NCBI GenBank assembly: GCA_023053575.1
Contig: JAKZAP010000010.1
Location: 15,461,225-15,525,224, forward strand
Direction: 5' to 3'
DNA from: Branchinecta lynchi
Lineage: Eukaryota; Arthropoda; Branchiopoda; Anostraca; Branchinectidae
DNA: 64,000 nt
The notes under the pieces are model-generated. The model saw only the letters and a program-made list of their open reading frames with translations, had not been told where the DNA came from and did no database searches. The position numbers were made by a program, and so were the translations under genes. Shown here piece by piece: positions 33,716-45,297 of this stretch (within the stretch, counting starts at the first letter, position 1; each line of letters opens with the position of its first letter).

Positions 33716-36700
33716 AATTTAAGGTAATGTCAATAACACATTTCCTGCCGAGCAAAGCCAATGTTTATTAATTTTGAATTCGCCACACAAGTCAGATTTC
33801 CAATTCACGTTAAGTCGGTGAAATCTAACAAGGCGAGGTTTGACCACAGTTAAAAATTATTGTTTTCCTCCAGATTACTCTGTTTCCTGTATTGAAAGTA
33901 AATATTCTTGAAACAGTTCATTTGCCTTGTGAGTGCCAACCGTGGTTCGTTAGAAATAAATGTAGGTTGTCTTCCTTACGCTTTCTTCCATCTTCACCCC
34001 TCAAAATTCAAGTCCGAACTCTCTATGATCTCTCAGATCAAAGAAGCAGAAACTAACATTATTTATCAAAGAAAGTGGGCCCAACTGGTTCCATCGTTTT
34101 CGCTTAACGCCCCCCCCCCCCCACAGTGAAAGCCCTCTTTGTACCGACCACGCCCCAGCCCCCCCCCCTCGGTACCAAAAAATCTCGAGTACCGAACCAC
34201 CCGACCAAACCCTCCCCCTATATTTTCTTTATATGGAATGTATTTAATAGATAGGGCGAACCGCCATCACGTGTTTACATTAACTGGCGTATCCGTATAC
34301 GGCTTACATTAACTCGCTGTCAGAATTAATATAATTTCCTATATATTTGCATTCAGGTTGGGGGGGGGGGCGGAGTTTTGTTGCCACGGGGGAGGAGGGC
34401 TATGTCCAGGGAGGTTCACCAGGAAGATTTTCGGGTAGACCATGACCCCACCAGTCCCCCCAGACAAGCAAATTTTATATTGGAATTGTCCGCTGGGACT
34501 TATGATTATATTCGTCATATTGGCAATATCATTAGACCACCGAAAATAAATAGGAAAATAATCTTTTACATTGAAGATTATGCTTTTCGCATCAAGATTA
34601 AGAAGCGATAAAGAAAGAAAATATCATTAATTTTTTTCCGACTTCTTTTCAGATTTCTCTTAAATTTTCCTAGCCTTTGTTCTTACGTCGTTAGGGATTT
34701 CAGTACCTCCAGGTCCCACCCAGGTATTGCCATGATTCAAAATCCACGAAAGGTGTGCACACTGAGGGGTCTCTGAGTCTTCCAAAGACTTGGATTGAAT
34801 TTCATGGATCAAACGAGATGTCATTTACAATGCAGGATATGTAACCTATGTTCTCGGTTACCTACTACTGTCCGAACATATGTTCTTGTTTTTCAGTGTG
34901 CCTGCTACAGCAAAGTCGATGAGGCTGAGAGATTAGGCTCAGGGGATTGTCAAACTCAGGCCCAGAGTTGCCGAGTTGCTTGGATCAGAGATTCAGAATC
35001 CTAGAATCAGAGACATCATTCTGCGGGGGAGGGGCATCTGCCCACTGGCTTTCCATGGGGGCCTGGAGGCTGGAGCACCCCAGGAAAAACAGAACAACAT
35101 TCAGAAAATTTAGCCTAAATTTGCAGCGGGCAAACTTTTTTAAGTTGTTAATTGCCATCAGTTATTGATTAGTTATAACAAACTACTGTGGGGGCTTCAC
35201 CCCATAGCAAATTCCCTATTATTATGAATAACCTATAAACCTTTGCCTTAACTTGTAAGATTTGGTGTTACTTTTTCTTGCAATTCACACAGTTTTCCGC
35301 ATTTGTTTGGTCCTGTTGTATCTTGTCTATTGTTTCTAACCAGTATAACTCTACGGATTAGCAAAAGATCTGCCAGTCTTATTTGAGATATTTCACCAAC
35401 ATGCCCAAACCCTTGGAAGGGCCCCTGTATCCCAGTGCCACGAGCCCTGTGCAGTGCCTTTTGCCCCTTTAGATTTCCATGAAACGACACCTCTGCCTAG
35501 AATCATAGGATTATTCAGACACAACTCTAGAAAAAACACTAAGAAGTAGCCATTCCAGGATTCAGGAAGTATGAGTGTCTAAATGGGTGCAGTTCAGTGC
35601 TATTCATGGGCTTTCCTTTAGTGTCAACTCGATTTGCTAGGTTAATGAGGTATTTACGGTTTCCCGAAGGAGAATATCATATACCAAAGATGGTTCTGGT
35701 AGCTCAGGTTTTATAATATTTTAAGTCGGAATTGACTGAAATAGCTTTGACTGTCAAAGGCTCTTTTTCTAAAAATTGTCTGTAAATATCTGCAGACTCT
35801 GGATCTCTAACACCAGGCTATGGTGTCGTTGGGACTGGGATCTTTAATTGTTTTTCCACAAATTCATTTTCCAGCTTGAGAAGCTTGAGCCTGAAGAGAA
35901 CCCTTGCCAAAATGAGCCGAAATATAGCTGTAATGAACATGTAGCTGACATATCCATTTTGCACTGTCAAATAAATAAATAAAGAAGGTATATTTTAATA
36001 GTATAATTTCCGTCAAGAATTTAAAATAGCTGCATTTAACTTATAGTGAATGGAAAATGATATTTCACACAACCAGACTTCTTGAAGAGGTTGTGAACTT
36101 CAAGATTGTCATATTTGCTGCCAAATGAGGAAGCAAAGGTATATTGTTCCTAATCCAGTATTTTTTCTTGTCCCCGAAAAAAAGAATTACTGCTTGGAAT
36201 AGGTCAGGATAAAAAGCCTGTCAGTGACTTGATAGTTCAAGATTCAGGATGGAACTAATTAATAGCCTAACATTTGAGAATGTCATTAATTTTTGTCTGA
36301 AGAGTGCTATGTGTGCCAAACTTGATCTCCTTTCCAGGGCACAGTCATTGATCAAGAAACATAACTACTTCGGCCAGTATGGTCGGAAATTCGAAGATGG
36401 ATTCCGAAGTGTTAGATGCAATTGTCGATAATGGAAGTCAGTGTGGGAAATCAGCTATTAACGGTCCGGAAGCTCAAACTTTTCCGCAAGAAGGAATAGG
36501 CAAAGCCCATGCAGTGATCGTTCGTGCCCAAAGCCAACAGGAGCAGCTGACTAGGACTCAAGCTCCAGTTTTTAACAGTATTGAGCACTTCCTTAAGTGT
36601 GATGTCAAGGGTTGATAGCCAAAATTTGGATAAAGTATATTAATTGACAGTCGATACATGGAGCATGTATGCAAAGGATATATTCCTTAGCTTCTGGGAT

Positions 36701-37629
36701 ATATAGTAGTCAGGAAGCCGCAGTTTCGGGATGGAAAAGCTGCATCACCGGACCGAGATTTCTCGTTTATTTCCACCCATCAGATAACCCCCTTCTTTTC
36801 TCTAAAGTTCAGTTGAACAATCACAATCCTAATAAGTCATTGAAACTACAGTTGGGAAGCAGTGTGCTTGAGCCAATTCCTGGCCCTGCTGACCTGTAAG
36901 TCTCAGTAGCTCTGATCTTGGACTTTAACGTGGAACCATGAACAAGCATGGTTCTGAGATGGGCTTGCACTTCCAGTCACGGAGATGCTACAAACTTCTG
37001 CTTACCTGACATTGCCTGTTAAGATGAACCAAAACTACAATACAAACGATGTTTGAAGACTTGAACCTTAACCATAACCAAGTGACAAGGCTATAGCAAG
37101 AACCAAATTATCATACTTGCTGTGCTTGAACCTTAGCTCTAACCATTAGACAAGGCTATTAGTGGATGGTTTAAATGGAAGAGAAAATCAGTCGTCAATG
37201 TCAAAGTCAAGCTTCCCAGAGCCAGGTTTTTGTGCTAAAGTCATTATTTCAAAGTTTTTGAGGTGGTAACACGTTTGTTTATGATATATCCGAACTAAAT
37301 GCGTTTCAATTATATCTTTCTTTCAACGACTATTCTTATTCTAGCTTTCTTAGTACCTATGAGCCTATGAACCTATGAATAGGTACTACCTATGGGCGTC
37401 GCAAGTGAATTTTAGTTGGGGGGTGTAGAGACAAAATTTGTACCAAATTTTTCAAAAATCGTACCGAATCCTAGAAACAGAAAATTCAAGCTTTAAATGG
37501 TTTTAATAGAAAGGATTACGTACACACAGTAACACTAAAGGGCAGCATGAAAGAAGATTAGCCAGCTCCTAGCAGTCGATTTGCAAAGCCTAGGCTACTG
37601 CACGATTGCAGTAGCAGCTTCTATTCGTT
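33716..37629. other. Long stretch without a recognised gene
   Basis: Short frames only, none with a family motif. Notable contents: poly-C/poly-G runs (34110-34123, 34158-34168, 34359-34370); cttggatcagagattcagaa at 34979 shared with 24933; protein-like frames at 36249-36431 and 36379-36615 (+) of unknown nature; and a repeat 'gcctatgaacctatgaatagg' at 37362. The patch 37392-37425 (gggcgtcgcaag..gttggggggt) resembles ends of some DNA transposons but has no partner here. Confidence 0.4.
35875..35975 (+). repeat. Relative of the right end of the 21403-21773 element
   Basis: cctgaagagaacccttgcc, gagccgaaatatagctgta and 'gtagctgacatatcc' match in order the right end at 21690-21755. Only this end was found. 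Confidence 0.6.
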
Positions 37630-38535
37630 GTACCCAAGACAAAAGAAAATTGAGTGCCGTCTCATATCGGAAGACGAGGATCAGCCCTTTCAAGGTTTAA
37701 TCTATATCTACACGACAGAACGATTTCCATGGACCCTGATTCATCTGACTGCATCTTTGTAAATTATGGAGTACCACACGGATCGATTCTTGGCCCTACT
37801 CTGTTTTTACTTTATATGCAGTCAATAACGCGATTTCTTCTGTATGCTGTTCTCTCTGTAACGGAGAGGAGAAAACGCTGGCACCAACTGATCAGTCATC
37901 CTCTTATCTGCTTTCGCAGATGACAGTAATCTACTATATGCGGAAGACACAGAACTAGCTTCGGAACCGGCCAGGCCTGCCCGTCATAACAACTATATCT
38001 ACCGCGAAAGGACCTCTGTTTCGACCTAACGAAAGATGCGTGCGCTTCCTTGGAATTTTGTTGGATGAGAACATTTCTGTTATAAACCAAATCAAGCTGG
38101 TCCAGGCAAAAACATCATGTAATCTCGGGATTATTTGAAAGCTTAAACACATTTTTCCTGGATCTATTCTTCGGACCCTGTATTTTTCACTTATTCAGCA
38201 TTATTTAACTTACTGCAACTCGATCTGGATGTCTACTTTCCAGTCTCTGCTCCATCCAATTAAAGTAATAAATCAAAAGGCTCGTCTGTTAATCTGCGAA
38301 ACTAACAAAGGAAGTCCAAGTCCGCTAATGAATACCTACGCACTCTTTGCCGTCTCGTGCTCTTCGAGGATTTTCAAATATCGTTATGGTCATCTGCCTC
38401 GCTGCTTCAGTTCTTTCTTTTCCGAGTTAATTGAGTCAAGGAGTTGCATGATTTACGCAACAAGGACCACCTACAATTACCCATAACCAAGACTAAGAGA
38501 TCATATTTCAATTCTCGTATTGCATGTAGCAAAGT
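37630..38535 (+). pseudogene. LINE-C reverse transcriptase, 3' fragment
   Basis: Starts inside the polymerase domain: RGSALSRFNLYLHDRTISM, YGVPHGSILGPTLFLLYMQS, then in another frame AFADDSNLLYAEDTELA (FADD active site, about 37910-37960). Then FLGILLDENISVINQIK, SLIQHYLTYCNSIWMS, INQKARLLICE. Several frameshifts and stops. Typical of the CR1/L2/Jockey group, distinct from LINE-A and LINE-B (NSIW and SNLL variants). 5'-truncated. Confidence 0.8.
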
Positions 38536-38945
38536 TTAAAACATTTTCGGTTGATAAATATAATGCGGAATGAATACATTCGGGAATATATATTTTGTGT
38601 TTTGATCATGTTAATTTATATATTACAATTTATGGCTGCTAGGCTTGAGTATTTTTTTTGTATTTAGTTATTTATTTATTTGTTGAAAATTAATGACTGT
38701 GGAGGATCTGCGTGGACCTGGAGGTGAACTTTGATGATGGAGCGGTAAGTAAAAATAAAACAAATTCTTCAATAGTTCTTTCTTTATTTTATTGCAATAG
38801 TGAAGTGACTCGTTCATTTGTTGATTATTTGAGTATTAACCCCTATGCAACGGGCCACGGAGCTTTGTAGCGGTCGAATCTTGTTTTGTTCATTTATTTT
38901 GAATTTAATAAAATTGAACTGAAAACTGAACTGAACTGAGTGATA
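38536..38945 (+). repeat. LINE-C 3' UTR and (AACTG)n-like tail
   Basis: Non-coding sequence ending in ataaaattgaactgaaaac, then tgaactgaactgag (38908-38940). Short tandem tails of this kind mark 3' ends of CR1-like elements. Confidence 0.6.
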
Positions 38946-38984
38946 AATAGAAAAATTCTAGTTACGATACGTTACCCTCTTCGG

Positions 38985-39072
38985 TGTGGAGTATTTATTG
39001 GATGTTTCGTCGTCACTTTCAAAACTCATGGACAACAAGGCCCAATCAGCACACGATGTCGTCCACTGCTTC
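38985..39072 (+). repeat. 88-bp direct repeat, copy A
   Basis: Identical, as far as I can read, to 41064-41151 (offset 2079). Copy B lies in the reading frame of the DIRS-like element; copy A lies upstream of its gag ATG and is joined at 39073 to a LINE 3' end. Confidence 0.9.
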
Positions 39073-39170
39073 CTATTTCTGTGTGTATATTTGTGTTTTG
39101 TTTATTTTCGTCATTTACTCCGCCTTTTCAAAATGGCGGGTCATAAATAAATTACTTACTTATTACTTAT
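39073..39170 (+). mobile_element. LINE 3' end with TTAC-type tail
   Basis: catttactccgccttttcaa, 'aatggcgggtcataaataaa' and ttacttacttattac: a conserved 3' terminus that also occurs inverted at 47155-47216 inside the Polinton-type polymerase. Only the end is present. Confidence 0.6.
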
Positions 39171-39312
39171 TATACTCCATCTACATTGCTGTTGCTGCTC
39201 CGGAATTAATTCGCCCTTTATCTTGGCGCAACCTGCGTAGATCCGGCAGACATTTTCCGGCCTTTGAGCAGGTACTAGGGAAGAAAGAATTTGTGTAATT
39301 GATAAGAAAATA

Positions 39313-41060
39313 ATGGATGACGAAGAAGCTAACTCAAGTGAGTAGAACTCGGAAAGACAGGAAATCCTAGTAGATTGGAATTGTATCGTTGGAGTTATAA
39401 ATTCAGCTATGAATTAGCCTCAGTGAGAAATTTGTTAGCCTAGCATAGGATAGGCTAGATTGTTGGCCTCGTTACTGAGTTAGGTTCTCAGCTTAAAATA
39501 AGAAACAGGTAAATCAGGGTGTTAATCTGGTTATCCTTAGTCTAAGTCTAAATACCAGTGAATACTTACTTAGGCTCTGGCCACTTGGTTGGAGTTAGAT
39601 TATATGTCGAATTGATTGGTTCTGTTTCTGTCATGTAACACCCTGTAAGGCACATGCTGAATAATACCAAGATCGCAATCTCCCTTACCACGCATGCAAC
39701 CAGTGGATTCCGTCAACTGTGTTGTCGTGTTTTGGCTGGTTGTATTCTGAGTTGATTCTGAATACTAAATTGGGTTATTAAAATTTTGAGAATCTTTGAA
39801 TTAGTTTGATTTATTAAAAATGATTAAATTCTAGGCCCTTACGAAGGGTTCTCCATGAGAGAAGTCTGTCAATTGCTCTACGAAATCCTACCGCAGTTAG
39901 AAGTGGAGAGAAGAGTAGCACACCCCATTACATCTAAGCTTGAAGCCATGAATTTGGGGGTTATACAGTAGAAGAAAACCGTGAAGCCACACTTGCCTAT
40001 GGAAACACTTTTATCTACAGCATTGCAGGCGACATATGACTTAGTGGGTAATTTGGTGTTAAAAGGCTATGTCCCGCAACCACAGTTTTAGAAGGATTTT
40101 GTCGCTTTGTATAGTACACATAATGACTGAAGGTAATTTTGATAAATTCTGCCTCCAGACATTTAATTATTGTTAAAATCAATTATGTTAATTAGCACAA
40201 CTTCTTCTCATATTATTTATTTATTTTATAAGACGAGATTGATACGAGGATGCTGGAAGGTTCGATAGTAATTGACCTAACAACGTCAGTTGTTGGAAGT
40301 TAATAAATAAAACGTCGATTCAATAGTTAAAAGTGTTTTTTTTTTCTTATCGATATTGTAGATTTATGATATTAGCCAATAGAATCACAAAATATCGTTC
40401 TTCGCCAGGTCAACCCTGTTAAAGAAGACGAAGATTTCTTAGCTTTGAAACCAAATTCAAATGCTACATCCGTTAAACTATCAGCAACATTGGTGGGTCA
40501 GTTGGAACGTTCAATAAGATTCATCTTGTCAATGGCGAATGCGGGGGACGTATTGACTGCGGCAGCAGCCAATTAGGTAAAGACACTGGCCGAACCGGAT
40601 AATAGTGTTGAACAGGTAGAGGAAGGTACTAGTGACGAAATGGCTGTTGATGAGACTGCCCAATAAAATAACTTGTGCTTACAGCAAGTTCAGTTGTATT
40701 CAGGCATATGGTAGAGGTTTTAGCTCCTGCCCTAGCTAATATAGTTTTGTGTAGGCGTGATGTTTCTTTCGCAAGACTCCCGCCCCTCCAGAACATTTAG
40801 TGCTTCCATTAAGGCGAGCTCCTGTTAATTCAAAAACCTTTTTCGGAAACAAGTGTGGCGAATTGGCAGTAAAGTGGGGAGAACATGACCCTGCTTTCTC
40901 TCGAAAGTTTGGTGAGCCCCTACAAACCAACCAGGCATCAAAACCGCGTTTGGATAGTTACAGCGATAATATTCATGCGGCAACTAATAATAATCATGTA
41001 TTTGGTGGAGGGGGTAGCCGCGGTCGAGGTAGCCGCGGTGGCACCAGAGGATTTCGATCA
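39313..41060 (+). pseudogene. DIRS-like retrotransposon gag, with putative introns
   Basis: ATG at 39313 opens MDDEEANS; a donor (tcaa/gtgagt, 39338) and an acceptor (aattctag, to 39834) flank a 497-bp intron. Joining keeps the frame and gives SMREVCQLLYEILPQLEVE before a TAG at 39969. A second block from an acceptor near 40407 gives VKEDEDFLALKPNSNATS and LVGQLERSIRFILSMA. From 40692 comes VLAPALANIVLCRRDVSFAR, then LPLRRAPVNSKTFFGN and GGGGSRGRGSRGGTRGF, which resembles the C-terminal part of DIRS gag proteins, ending in an RG-rich tail. Gag would package element RNA. Several stops show decay. Assignment is supported by the RT immediately downstream; the splice sites are inferred. Confidence 0.6.
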
Positions 41061-41063
41061 AGT

Positions 41064-41151
41064 TGTGGAGTATTTATTGGATGTTTCGTCGTCACTTTCA
41101 AAACTCATGGACAACAAGGCCCAATCAGCACACGATGTCGTCCACTGCTTC
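41064..41151 (+). repeat. 88-bp direct repeat, copy B
   Basis: Inside the DIRS-like coding region between the gag RG tail and the RT start. See 38985-39072. Confidence 0.9.
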
Positions 41152-41159
41152 TCCATCCC

Positions 41160-42185
41160 CTCCAAATGTATGTCGCGTGGGGGGACGCCTATCCGAATTT
41201 GTCAATGTTTGGCAACGTTTATTGAACCCAAGTGCATTTCTTTTGAGTGTTTTAAAAGGTTACGGATCCGTTTTCGTGTGAAGCCGCGCCTTTCAAAGGT
41301 AAAAATGCAGGTTGTAAATTCACAACAAAAGAGGCTTATTTTGAACAAGAACAGGAGTTTGATAAAGAAAGGTGCTCTTGTCGAAGTTACGAATCCGGAC
41401 CCCGGGTTCTACAGCCGTGTGTTTTTGGTACCAAAACCTTCAGGTAAGTTCAGGATGATTGCGGATCTGTCCGTTTTGAATAAGAGCATTTTGAAAATGC
41501 CATTTCGGTTTATAACCTTCCGCCAGATCTCGCTGTTAATGACTCAGAATTAGTGGGCGACAAAAGCAGATTTAGAAGACCCCTTCCTCCATGTGTCGAT
41601 GGCATCTTCTTCCCAGAGGTATTTACGAATTTCTATAGGTGGAAAAGTATTTCAGTTAAAAACTCTCCACTTAGGGTTGACGACTTGCCCTGCAATGTTT
41701 TAATTTTTTATGCACAGGATAGCAGTTTTCCTGCGAAAGGAAAACATACTTGTCATTCAGTATTTGGTCGATTGGTTGATTTTATCCCCTACAGTCAAAA
41801 TCTGCAAGTCCCAGACGTACCGCGTAGCATCCTTGTTGAAAAAATTGGGCTTAATTATTTCCAAGACGAAATCTATGTTGGAGCCGGCACAGACGTTCGA
41901 GTATTTAGGGGTTCGATACGACTTGCTGAGTCATTTGTGTTTCCCATCCAAAAATAATTTGATAGAAATTGGTGTTTTGGTGACAAATATTTTGAAGGGA
42001 AAATGTATTTCAGTGAGAAAGTTGTGTTCAATTCTGTAGCTAATTATTTGAAAATGGGCAGGTTTATTTTGCGACCAATTCAGTATTACTTGAATTCATG
42101 GGTCCACCCTCGAGATCAACCTTCCAAAATGAAAAGTATTATCCCTATATTGGCCCGCCTAGGACAACCCCACGGAAAAGATTGA
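41160..42185 (+). pseudogene. DIRS-like reverse transcriptase
   Basis: In order: VGGRLSEFVNVWQRLLNPSA (the GGRLxxFxxxW entry motif), ALVEVTNPDPGFYSRVFLVP and KPSGKFRMIADLSVLNKSI. Then, in shifted frames, LEDPFLHVSM, FLRISIGGKVFQLK, LVDWLI (normally YLDDWLI; the first catalytic Asp is V here, 41761-41781), KKLGLIISKTKSMLEP and EYLGVRYDLLS. This is the RT of tyrosine-recombinase retrotransposons of the DIRS group. Frameshifts near 41160, 41550 and 41710 and a substituted catalytic residue show it is dead. No RNase H, methyltransferase or recombinase is recognisable downstream. Confidence 0.8.
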
Positions 42186-42859
42186 AATTGTTGAATGTTG
42201 GTGTCCCCCTAGGACCGTTTATTCCAACGTGTTACGAATATTATTTTAGAATTTAGAATATCAAAATTAGCTTCCCATTAGTCGGAATAATTCGAGCTTT
42301 TGGGATCCGCATTAGTAAGAATAATCTTTCGTGGTTTTCAAATATCCTGTTGTTGCGTCTCCAAGCTTGTGTTATCTACACCTTAGCTCGCTGACGTAGG
42401 TGACTGCGGTCAGGTGAACTTTGCGGTTAGGTAAGCGGACATAGGATTTGGATGTGAAGCTCGAAGCGAGGAGATGATTCTGAGAGTTGACTGTCGCGAG
42501 GAATATCTCTGTATTATTAGATTACCTTACGTGCTTGCCGAAAGTGGTTGTTATTAAGGAATTAATAAAGTAAGTGTCAAAAGAAAAGAGTCGACCTTCC
42601 GAAACGAAATACTACGGTCCTAAATACGCCTTCGAAGGTTGAACCTTGCCGCCGCTTGAACGCTACCATATAATGATCTGAAGTCGGGCATAAACCGCCG
42701 GTCGGAGTATAAGGAATAGTAATAACTCCAGGGCTAGAACATATCATTGGTTTACTGGTGGCGCGTTGTCTTTCGTTTGGAGGGAAGTGTAGGCTAGATG
42801 TGCTAATAAACAGTTTTGTCGCGTTTTTATTTATTCAGTTAGACGTTAGAGCAGCTACA
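42186..42859. other. No coding; possible solo-LTR-like sequence
   Basis: 42227 begins tgttacgaatattatttta and the stretch contains a late aataaag (42565), as an LTR might, but no second copy exists in the window. A good acceptor (atttattcag) ends at 42842, just before the small ORF. Confidence 0.3.
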
Positions 42860-43015
42860 ATGGCTAACGTGCGAATTATGCGTTACGACGACAAAGACAA
42901 ACCAGATATGATGTTCTTAACACTGCTTCCAAGATCGCGTTTCAAAGCCTGGGTTCAGAAGAATGTCGGCTCTCAGGAATATACTGCACAGAACTATCCT
43001 GATCCTTTCAACTAG
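42860..43015 (+). CDS. Small ORF, 51 residues, unknown
   Basis: ATG at 42860 in a good context (acaATGGc), TAG at 43013-43015. The product is charged (ANVRIMRYDDKDKPDMM, then WVQKNVGSQEYTAQNYPDPF). A 3' splice site 18 bp upstream suggests the ATG sits at the start of a second exon. No family recognised. It could be the beginning of an element gag or a host microprotein; the open part upstream of the ATG is not conserved-looking. Confidence 0.4.
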   Translation: MANVRIMRYDDKDKPDMMFLTLLPRSRFKAWVQKNVGSQEYTAQNYPDPFN

Positions 43016-43072
43016 AGCGCTATCCCTAGCAGGGATCTTGTGCTCCTAAGTTAGTTTAAATATTGTTAACTG

Positions 43073-44490
43073 TAGGGGAGAGTGGGGTTGGTTCGGACGC
43101 GGGGTGAGTCTGGACAAAAACGTCTCTTCGTACAGCGTCCTCTAAAATTCACCAAAAATACCATAGACTCGCCATCTAGCGTCCGACTTGAGTATGTAGT
43201 TCGATATTCCCACGTGCAATCGTTTTTGAAATATTTGAGAAAAACCGAAAAAAGGTAAGTGTGGCGTCATGAATCTGTCTTTCTTTGGAATTTATTTGGC
43301 CGTTATTACTAGTCATTCTAGTCAATGAATTTTGTTTACTCGTGCAGCTTATAACTATGGCATTACTAAGTTGTTTAGATTTAAGTTTTTGGTGCCATCT
43401 ATAGTACTTACGGTGTGAGTGAGGTTTCAGACTTCGTCTCATAGGTGGGGATGATTCGGACAACGGTAGTGGGGTGGATTCGGACAGTGTCCGAACCCAC
43501 CCCAAATGCTTTTTGTGTGGTTGGTATTTCTAACTATATCTTTTTTTTCACGCTGTGTGCCTGTTCTTATTTATTCTATTACTTTTTACTAAAATAGTTT
43601 CTTTCAGAATGCCTCGATCATACAAAAGGAAGCGACAAGACCCTCCCGTAGACTTACAGATTTTGAGGAATGCGGTTGAGGCGCATCTGAAAAAGGAAGG
43701 AACATTGAGAAGCATTGCAGAAAATTCCGGCATAAAGAAGTCAACGTTACTGGACTATGTCAGACGCTCAACGGGGAAAACAGAAGAAGCAGCTGAAAAT
43801 GTAAATGAAGAGCCTAGGCCACTGCAGATAAACTTCCCAACGAGACCGAAACATAACAGACAAGTTTTTGAAAGCGAACATGAGCGAAAACTAGCCGACT
43901 ACTGTCGCACTTGTTTAAGAATGAACAACGGGCTAACGACTATTGAAGCACGAAAATTTGCTTACTCTTACGCCCGTGCAAATAACATTACTGTACCAGA
44001 AAACTGGAGTTGTAATGAAAAAGCGTCAAAGGACTGGCTCCTTGCGTTTCTTAAGCGGAATTCAGATATTTCAGTGAGGAAGCCGGAAGCGACAAGTCAA
44101 GCGAGAGCATCCGGCTTCAATAAAACAGTCGTTCAGACGTTTTCGACAAGCTACTCGTTTCTACGGCAGATTTGGAACAAAACTGACGGCCGATCGCATC
44201 TGGAACGTCGACGAGACAGGTATACCCACCGTGCTTCCACCACCTAAAGTCCTAGCGCCAACTGGACAAAAACAGGTTGGTCAGACTGTGTCTGCAGAAA
44301 GAGGTCAGAATGTGACTGCTGTGTGCTTCGCCAGTGCGTCTGGAGCGACTATTCCTCCGGTCTTCATTTTTCCGCGAGTCAACTTCGTACCGAGAATGAA
44401 AAACGAAGGCCCCCCAGGCTGCCCTGGGCTTGCGCACCCTAGTCGATGGGTCAACGGCGACTCATATTTATTTTGTTTTTATTGATTTTT
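43073..44490 (+). mobile_element. pogo/Tigger-type DNA transposon, 3'-truncated
   Basis: The left end taggggagagtggggttggt (43073) has the GGGGAGAGTGGGG style of pogo-like terminal repeats; related words (ggtggggatgattcggac, 'gtggggtggattcggacag') recur internally at 43445-43485. The transposase gene follows, and the element is cut at about 44470 before the second catalytic region, so no right end is present. Confidence 0.65.
43609..44488 (+). pseudogene. pogo-like (CENP-B/Jerky-type) DDE transposase
   Basis: ATG at 43609, directly after an acceptor (ttctttcag), so a 5'-UTR intron is possible. Residues ~14-52 form a Psq-type helix-turn-helix (LQILRNAVEAHLKKEGTLR, KKSTLLDYVRR). Then the CENP-B-type second DNA-binding part (ESEHERKLADYCRTCLRMN, SKDWLLAFLKRNSDISVRKP, ASGFNKTVVQTF). 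A frameshift at about 44150-44170 leads to the DDE nuclease start (ADRIWNVDETGIPTVLPPP; the first catalytic D is at 44210), then QVGQTVSAERGQNVTAV, SGATIPPVFIFPR. The protein ends early at SRWVNGDSYLF, without the second Asp (DNH) or the third acidic residue. Inactive. Confidence 0.85.
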
Positions 44491-44839
44491 TTTGGGCGAG
44501 AGTAATGGAGAAGTCGGAAGGTTTGTTTCTCGGTTCGTGTCTTTCATAAATATCGGATGCATAGGATATAGTCAGGTCGTACGCAGTTGAACCATGCTAA
44601 AACTTGAAGTCCTGGGAAAGCATTGAAGGGCTAAAGTAAATGTTTTACTTACATACACTTCATCCTTCCTCCACACTGACAGAATGCAATCCCTTCAACT
44701 GTTGTCACCTCCGTGACTCTGCCATTGTCTTGGACCAGGTCCCATTCTTCCATTTGCTCCTGCATGTCCACCAAAGGTGTCTCCCAGTTTTTTGGCCTAT
44801 ATGGAAGGGAACCAGTCCACCAAAATTGTTCATCCTAAA

Positions 44840-45089
44840 TCATTTAATCATCATCAGCAGGGCACCTTCAAGTGTGGAATGGAAGTTCCTGGGGACGACG
44901 GTAATAGCAGGTGTCCCTTTACTGTCAATGCGGTGGTGTCGCATCTCGTATACTTCGACTCCATTTATGAGATAGTAATGAGTGAAACTATCTGTTAGAA
45001 GTAGTGGTCCAGCGCAGGTATATCTTTGATCTGTTAAGTTCAAGTCAAGTTGCACCGGAATGTTGAGCTCCTGGACTTCTCCCTTATCT
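44840..45089 (-). CDS. Unassigned exon-like frame downstream of the polymerase
   Basis: On the minus strand an acceptor (ttcttttacag) precedes 45089 and the frame stays open to TGA at 44840-44842: RDKGEVQELNIPVQLD, YTCAGPLLLTDSFTHYYL, TPAITVVPRNFHSTLEG. Protein-like but not recognised. It lies where the rest of the PolB gene should be, but does not read as PolB. Might belong to another Polinton gene or be host-derived. Confidence 0.35.
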
Positions 45090-45093
45090 CTGT

Positions 45094-45211
45094 AAAAGAA
45101 ACATGGAATGAGAACTAGCCTTCTTGCTACATAACATAGGTCCTTGAACTTGTTTAAGATATTTATCTTTCGAGCACAGCTCGAACCGGACGTCAATCCG
45201 TGATTTCCCTT
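45094..45211 (-). pseudogene. Polinton-type DNA polymerase B, exon after the NNAxFGK motif
   Basis: Acceptor gcattttag ends at 45212; the exon then gives EGKSRIDVRFELCSKDKYLK and QVQGPML, the GKxxxxxRxDVRx stretch that follows the NNxxFGK motif in protein-primed PolB. The junction with the exon at 45298-45760 is in phase (86-bp intron 45212-45297). Frame is lost near the 3' end; no palm DTD motif follows. Confidence 0.6.
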
Positions 45212-45297
45212 CTAAAATGCAGCAACTGTATAGCTATGAGGGGAATTGGAAATTATAAGCCTCCCAGTGAGCAAAATGGAATATTTACCTTACTTAC

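Noticed and set aside
34100..34370. Poly-C/poly-G runs considered as functional G-quadruplex switches
   Set aside because: Single homopolymer runs in otherwise featureless sequence; could be slippage or sequencing artefacts.
42227..42600. Possible solo LTR starting tgttacg
   Set aside because: No second copy or matching target-site duplication in the window, so not called as an LTR.
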